From: Gemmatimonadota bacterium
Lineage (GTDB): Bacteria > Latescibacterota > UBA2968
DNA length: 8,330 bases
Direction: 5' to 3'
Assembly (NCBI GenBank): GCA_002714465.1
Contig: PAXL01000012.1
Location: 84,893 to 93,222 of the forward strand
The notes below the pieces were generated by a model. It did no database searches. It was not told the origin of the DNA and worked only from the letters and a program-made list of their open reading frames with translations. Position numbers and translations under genes: made by a program. Below are positions 5,663 through 8,330 of the stretch, in pieces (position 1 is the first letter of the stretch; each line of letters opens with the position of its first letter).

Positions 5663-6802
5663 TTAGTTCCTCGGCGTCAAAGTCAGAAACACCGGGCTCC
5701 CAGGCGATACACTAACTTCCAGCAGAAGCGGATCCTCCGCCCGCAATTCTAGAGTTTCGACAACTTGCGTCCGCCTTAAACCGACGACCGACCGTACATA
5801 CTCGTACGTCCTTCCCCACCGCATCCCGCTAACGAAGATGTTGGCAGTCGACATCCGTTTCGCCCACAGAAGAATCCGCACATCGTCTTCCTGTAGCGTA
5901 GCGACCCCACTCAGCTCACCTTTCGGATCGAACATTATCGGTATCTCGACCGGTCCAAGATGCTCATACGCCTGCATCGCAGCCAATCCCCAGGTCAGTC
6001 CCTCCAGTTCAGCGAAGGACGCTTCCAGGTTCGCCTTTGTCAGACCGTACAGAAAGGACAGCGTGACCGCAGGCGCATCCGGACGATCGTCCATCGCCCA
6101 ACCGGACACTATTGCGGCTGGTCGTTCTCTAAAATCGATTCGGTCCAGCAACACCTCTACGCGCGAAAAGCTATCCTCGGCCTCTTCACCGGTCTGCGCT
6201 TTCACACGCCAGCTCACAAAGGACAAGGGCAGGTTTCGATCGCTGCAGCGCCGCATCAACGGGGATAGAACATTTGTGCCGAGTGCCGTACCCGGACCAC
6301 CAACCGACGCTTTGTGATACCCTTGGTAGGCAGCCCAGACACCCGCCTCATACAGATCAAGGTATCTGTCAACGGACTGGGTGGGATCCGCAAGGATCTC
6401 GAAACGATCGACACGTTCGGCGGTCCGCCGAACCGTATCTTCGATCCGTTTACACCACGTCTCTTGACTCTTCGGGGCCGCCGCAGTGGGCAGCGGCAAG
6501 AAAACGCGCGCGCCCTGGCTTCGGACGCTGTCGATCGTTCGCTCCAGCGCCACCCACCCGGGTCCTCCCCCACCGATCTTCTCCCGCCAGGCGGTCACGA
6601 CCAGCGAAGGATCAATTCGCACCCAACTGAGGCCTTCGAGAGGGAGCGTATCCGTGCCGTGGCGGATTCCTCGCCAAGAGGCAGGAATCAGACCGATTCC
6701 TTTTCGGCTCTCGACAAGCACCTCGACATCACGCGCTACTGAAATACTCGAACTCAGGAACAGCAGTATCAGAACTGCGAAGATGAATTGGGGGCTAAAC
6801 AA
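5663..6802 (-). CDS. Exported GH39-like TIM-barrel protein with altered catalytic residues
   Basis: A 379-residue protein with a signal peptide: hydrophobic residues 7-20 and likely Sec cleavage after SVA (21-23). By eye the mature part resembles GH39 (xylosidase/iduronidase) barrels. LSWVRIDPSLV (58-68) is like the early strand. RFEILADP (133-140) matches the FEIWNEP acid/base segment, and ASVGGPGTA (165-173) and LSFVSW (193-198) follow in order. IVSGWAM (231-237) falls where the nucleophile segment ITEWN is expected. The acid/base Glu is thus Asp139, the preceding Asn is Ala, and the nucleophile Glu is Gly234. A beta-rich tail runs from about 340. The start is TTG 6802, which lies inside the end of the M42 gene (8-nt overlap) with GCGGA upstream; it gives a complete signal peptide. 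It is probably a non-catalytic carbohydrate-binding barrel or has changed chemistry. The family call is moderate. Confidence 0.6.
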   Translation of the reverse strand: MFSPQFIFAVLILLFLSSSISVARDVEVLVESRKGIGLIPASWRGIRHGTDTLPLEGLSWVRIDPSLVVTAWREKIGGGGPGWVALERTIDSVRSQGARVFLPLPTAAAPKSQETWCKRIEDTVRRTAERVDRFEILADPTQSVDRYLDLYEAGVWAAYQGYHKASVGGPGTALGTNVLSPLMRRCSDRNLPLSFVSWRVKAQTGEEAEDSFSRVEVLLDRIDFRERPAAIVSGWAMDDRPDAPAVTLSFLYGLTKANLEASFAELEGLTWGLAAMQAYEHLGPVEIPIMFDPKGELSGVATLQEDDVRILLWAKRMSTANIFVSGMRWGRTYEYVRSVVGLRRTQVVETLELRAEDPLLLEVSVSPGSPVFLTLTPRN

Positions 6803-7844
6803 AGGAAAGATCCGCTTGGTGTCCGTCTTCGAGGAAGGCTGTCATCAGGCGAACCGCGCCCTGCACATCACGCTTGTTCACCAGTTCAACAGAGGTGTGG
6901 ATATATCGAGTCGGAATCGAGATGGTGATCACAGGAACACCGGCTCGAATGCGCTGCATCGCACCGGCGTCGGTTCCTCCGCGAGGCAGGATCTCCATCT
7001 GATGCTTGATCTTGCGTCGAGACGCTAGCACCTTCGCATGCTTAACCAGACCCGCGTGTGAGATCGCGGACGAATCGAGCAGCTTGATCGCAACACCGTC
7101 TCCAAGACGTGTCACCTTTTCGTGTTCGGGCACACCAGGGATATCAGCAGCAATCGTTGTATCAATCGCGACGCCCACATCAGGTTCGACACCAAACGCG
7201 CTCACCGTAGCCCCGCGAAGCCCAATCTCCTCCTGCGTCGTCGCGACGGCGTAGGTGTCGAAACCGAAGGACTTTGCAACCTTCATTCCCTCGATCATCA
7301 CGTAGAGTGCAACCCGATTGTCGAGCGCCTTGCAGGAATACCCATTTCCGATCTCGGCAAAGTCCCGTTGAAGCGTAACCATCGTCCCGATCTCGACATC
7401 GCGCTTCACGCGGCTAACCGAGAGATGGAGATCCACGACAAAATCCGTCACAGTCAGCTTCTTTGCACGATCGGCCTCTGTCTGGATGTGCGGGGGTTTT
7501 ACCCCAGGATACAGAAGCCCCGTGAGGTCTCCTCGCTTGCCGGCCACCGTCACACGCTGGGCTACCATGTTCCTTGGGTCGTGTCCACCAAGCGGAACGA
7601 GACGAAGCAGCCCAGTCTCCTCGATGTGCGAGACGACGAATCCGATCTCATCCATGTGGGCGGCGATCATCAGCTTCTTCGGATTCTTGCCCTTCGTCGC
7701 CGCCTTACGAAAGATCAAGTTCCCAAGCCCGTCGATACGAAACTCGTCCGCAACCTGATTTAGCTGCTCTGTAACCAGTTCCCTGAGTCGGCCTTCCTGT
7801 CCGGGGATCCCCGAACTCTCACACAGTGCCCTTAGCAGTTCCAC
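6795..7844 (-). CDS. M42 family metallo-aminopeptidase (TET-like)
   Basis: A 349-residue dinuclear-metal aminopeptidase of family M42, cytoplasmic enzymes that usually assemble as dodecamers and trim peptides from the N-terminus. All expected active-site residues are visible: His63 (AAHMDEIGF), bridging Asp175 (KALDNR), catalytic Glu205 and metal-binding Glu206 (TTQEEIGLRGA), Asp228 (AIDTT) and His316 (RYIHTSVE). The start SGIPGQEGRLRELV is typical of the family, and the length is normal. The start is GTG 7844, with GAGGA at 7855-7851 on the minus strand, 6 nt upstream, partly inside the stop codon of queF. The gene is 9 nt behind queF and overlaps the next gene by 8 nt, so it is very likely in the same operon. 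Older annotations often call such proteins endoglucanase M or FrvX; the substrate range is not predictable. Confidence 0.94.
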   Translation of the reverse strand: MELLRALCESSGIPGQEGRLRELVTEQLNQVADEFRIDGLGNLIFRKAATKGKNPKKLMIAAHMDEIGFVVSHIEETGLLRLVPLGGHDPRNMVAQRVTVAGKRGDLTGLLYPGVKPPHIQTEADRAKKLTVTDFVVDLHLSVSRVKRDVEIGTMVTLQRDFAEIGNGYSCKALDNRVALYVMIEGMKVAKSFGFDTYAVATTQEEIGLRGATVSAFGVEPDVGVAIDTTIAADIPGVPEHEKVTRLGDGVAIKLLDSSAISHAGLVKHAKVLASRRKIKHQMEILPRGGTDAGAMQRIRAGVPVITISIPTRYIHTSVELVNKRDVQGAVRLMTAFLEDGHQADLSFV

Positions 7845-7850
7845 AAGAGG

Positions 7851-7855
7851 TCCTC
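7851..7855 (-). promoter_or_regulatory. Ribosome binding site of the M42 gene embedded in the queF stop codon
   Basis: On the minus strand TGAGGA (7856-7851) holds both the queF stop TGA and the GAGGA ribosome binding site, 6 nt before the GTG start at 7844. Ribosomes ending queF would stand on the site for the next gene, which fixes the GTG start and suggests coupled translation. Confidence 0.65.
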
Positions 7856-8210
7856 ATTCTGAATGACATGCGGTCAGTTCGTGGCCCACCCCACCCCGCA
7901 CATTGAAGCGACCGATGATCGTCATTTCTCTCGGAGAACAGGCAGTGACGAGATCATCGAGGATCTTATTCGTAACGCCTTCGAAGAAAATACCCATGCT
8001 GCGGTATGCCTGGAAGTAGAGCTTAAGCGAACGAAGCTCCACGCAGCGATCACGCGGAATATATCGCACGACGATCGTTGCAAAGTCGGGTTGCCCTGTC
8101 AACGGGCACAGTGAGGTGAACTCGGGACACGTGAACTCGATCTTGAACGGCCGATCCGGTCGCGGGTTCTCGAACGTTTCGAGCAGGGTTTCAGGTTTCG
8201 GGTCAGTCAC
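7854..8210 (-). CDS. queF: NADPH-dependent 7-cyano-7-deazaguanine reductase (preQ0 reductase), short unimodular QueF
   Basis: A 118-residue T-fold enzyme that reduces preQ0 to preQ1 in queuosine synthesis for tRNA. It aligns without gaps to Bacillus subtilis QueF, offset by 20. [18 protein letters not shown] (26-43) carries the nucleophilic Cys35 (C55 in B. subtilis) and Asp42 (D62). ELRSLKLY (58-65) is the QueF/NADPH motif, with Arg60 for the usual Lys. YRSMGIFFE (69-77) keeps Glu77 (E97), but Phe76 replaces His96 and Ser71 replaces the Asn of FRN. RGG (105-107) is kept, and the C-terminus after it is short. The start is GTG 8210, with GAGG at 8221-8218 on the minus strand, 7 nt upstream. 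It overlaps the stop of an upstream paralogue by 8 nt and precedes the M42 gene by 9 nt. Family assignment is firm; the altered residues leave open whether it is fully active or has a shifted role. Confidence 0.9.
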   Translation of the reverse strand: MTDPKPETLLETFENPRPDRPFKIEFTCPEFTSLCPLTGQPDFATIVVRYIPRDRCVELRSLKLYFQAYRSMGIFFEGVTNKILDDLVTACSPREMTIIGRFNVRGGVGHELTACHSE

Positions 8211-8330
8211 TGGTGGCCCTCGCTTTCACGACAGTACTGATCCCGCCTCGGACTGTGAATCGAGCAGTCACGGTCATCTCTTTCGGAGCCGAGACCGACA
8301 CGAGGTCATCCAGCAACCTATTTGTCACCG
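8203..8330 (-). CDS. Second QueF-family protein, C-terminal 41 residues (starts outside the window)
   Basis: An open frame enters from the right edge and stops with TGA at 8205-8203. Its visible end ([20 protein letters not shown], then TARFTVRGG) aligns without gaps to residues 79-107 of the adjacent QueF, identical at 18 of 29 positions by my count. It then reads [12 protein letters not shown], where the neighbour has [16 protein letters not shown] also occurs in B. subtilis QueF, so this copy may be the more typical one. It is therefore a tandem paralogue, not a repeat of recent origin. The stop overlaps the queF start within GTGACTGA, an 8-nt overlap that implies translational coupling. 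Its catalytic Cys and NADPH motif lie outside the window, so activity cannot be judged. Confidence 0.82.
   Translation of the reverse strand, partial: VTNRLLDDLVSVSAPKEMTVTARFTVRGGISTVVKARATSD

Noticed and set aside
5838..6317. Plus-strand open frame (159 codons) opposite the GH39-like gene
   Set aside because: It is low-complexity, rich in Ser and Arg, and antisense to a protein with a signal peptide and an ordered barrel pattern.
6486..7028. Plus-strand open frame spanning the M42/GH39-like junction
   Set aside because: It crosses two well-supported minus-strand genes and has no domain-like segment.
7122..7763. Long plus-strand open frame (213 codons) opposite the M42 gene
   Set aside because: The minus strand encodes a complete M42 peptidase with every metal ligand; the antisense frame shows no family pattern and is a by-product of its codon bias.
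7854..8330. Recent DNA-level tandem duplication
   Set aside because: The two queF copies differ at many positions, including conservative amino-acid changes and different C-termini, so this is an old paralogy rather than a fresh repeat or assembly artefact.
1..8330. CRISPR array, insertion sequence, phage genes or tRNA
   Set aside because: I found no regularly spaced repeats, transposase or integrase motifs, terminal inverted repeats or tRNA-like cloverleaf on either strand.

Overview
The window is bacterial chromosomal DNA with moderately high GC, tightly packed genes, GAGG-type ribosome binding sites and frequent GTG/TTG starts. I see no phage, transposon, CRISPR, tRNA or rRNA sequence. 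The gene mix suggests an uncultured Gram-negative-like or deep-branching bacterium: a nuclease with a UVR tail, a divergent sugar-phosphate-isomerase-like barrel, a glutamine-synthetase-like ligase with an iron alcohol dehydrogenase, short QueF proteins, and an exported GH39-like protein. Latescibacterota-, Poribacteria- or Planctomycetota-like lineages are possible, but this is a weak guess.

Layout. (a) 1-266, minus: the start of a YchF-like P-loop GTPase whose nucleotide-binding motifs look degenerate. It is divergent from (b) 372-1136, plus: a short aldo/keto reductase with an intact D-Y-K-H tetrad. (c) 1137-1324 is a convergent gap holding a textbook intrinsic terminator for the minus-strand gene and a second bulged inverted repeat. 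(d) 1325-2011, minus: a DUF151 bifunctional nuclease with a C-terminal UVR motif. (e) 2012-2277 is a divergent regulatory region with a good sigma70-type promoter (TTGACG-N17-TAGATT) and a perfect 13-bp dyad that may be an operator. (f) 2278-5629, plus: a three-gene operon of isomerase/epimerase-like TIM barrel, glutamine-synthetase-family ligase and iron-dependent alcohol dehydrogenase, with gaps of 13 and 15 nt. (g) 5663-8330, minus: an operon read from right to left, consisting of a partial QueF paralogue, a complete QueF, an M42 aminopeptidase and a secreted GH39-like barrel protein. Its genes overlap by 8 nt or are 9 nt apart, so translational coupling is likely.

How the genes may work together. 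The plus-strand operon looks like a small-molecule pathway. A ligase that lacks the ammonia-site signature of true glutamine synthetase could gamma-glutamylate an amine or amino alcohol, and the dehydrogenase could oxidise an alcohol on that or a related compound. The substrate cannot be read from sequence. The minus-strand operon joins tRNA 7-deazaguanine (queuosine) synthesis to a cytoplasmic peptidase and an exported protein; the link may only be co-transcription.

The points most worth a second look are the tandem queF paralogues with overlapping stop and start codons, the GH39-like protein with an altered catalytic pair, the degenerate YchF-like P-loop, and the ligase/dehydrogenase operon with its promoter and dyad. 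I did not find a clearly new defence or mobile system.
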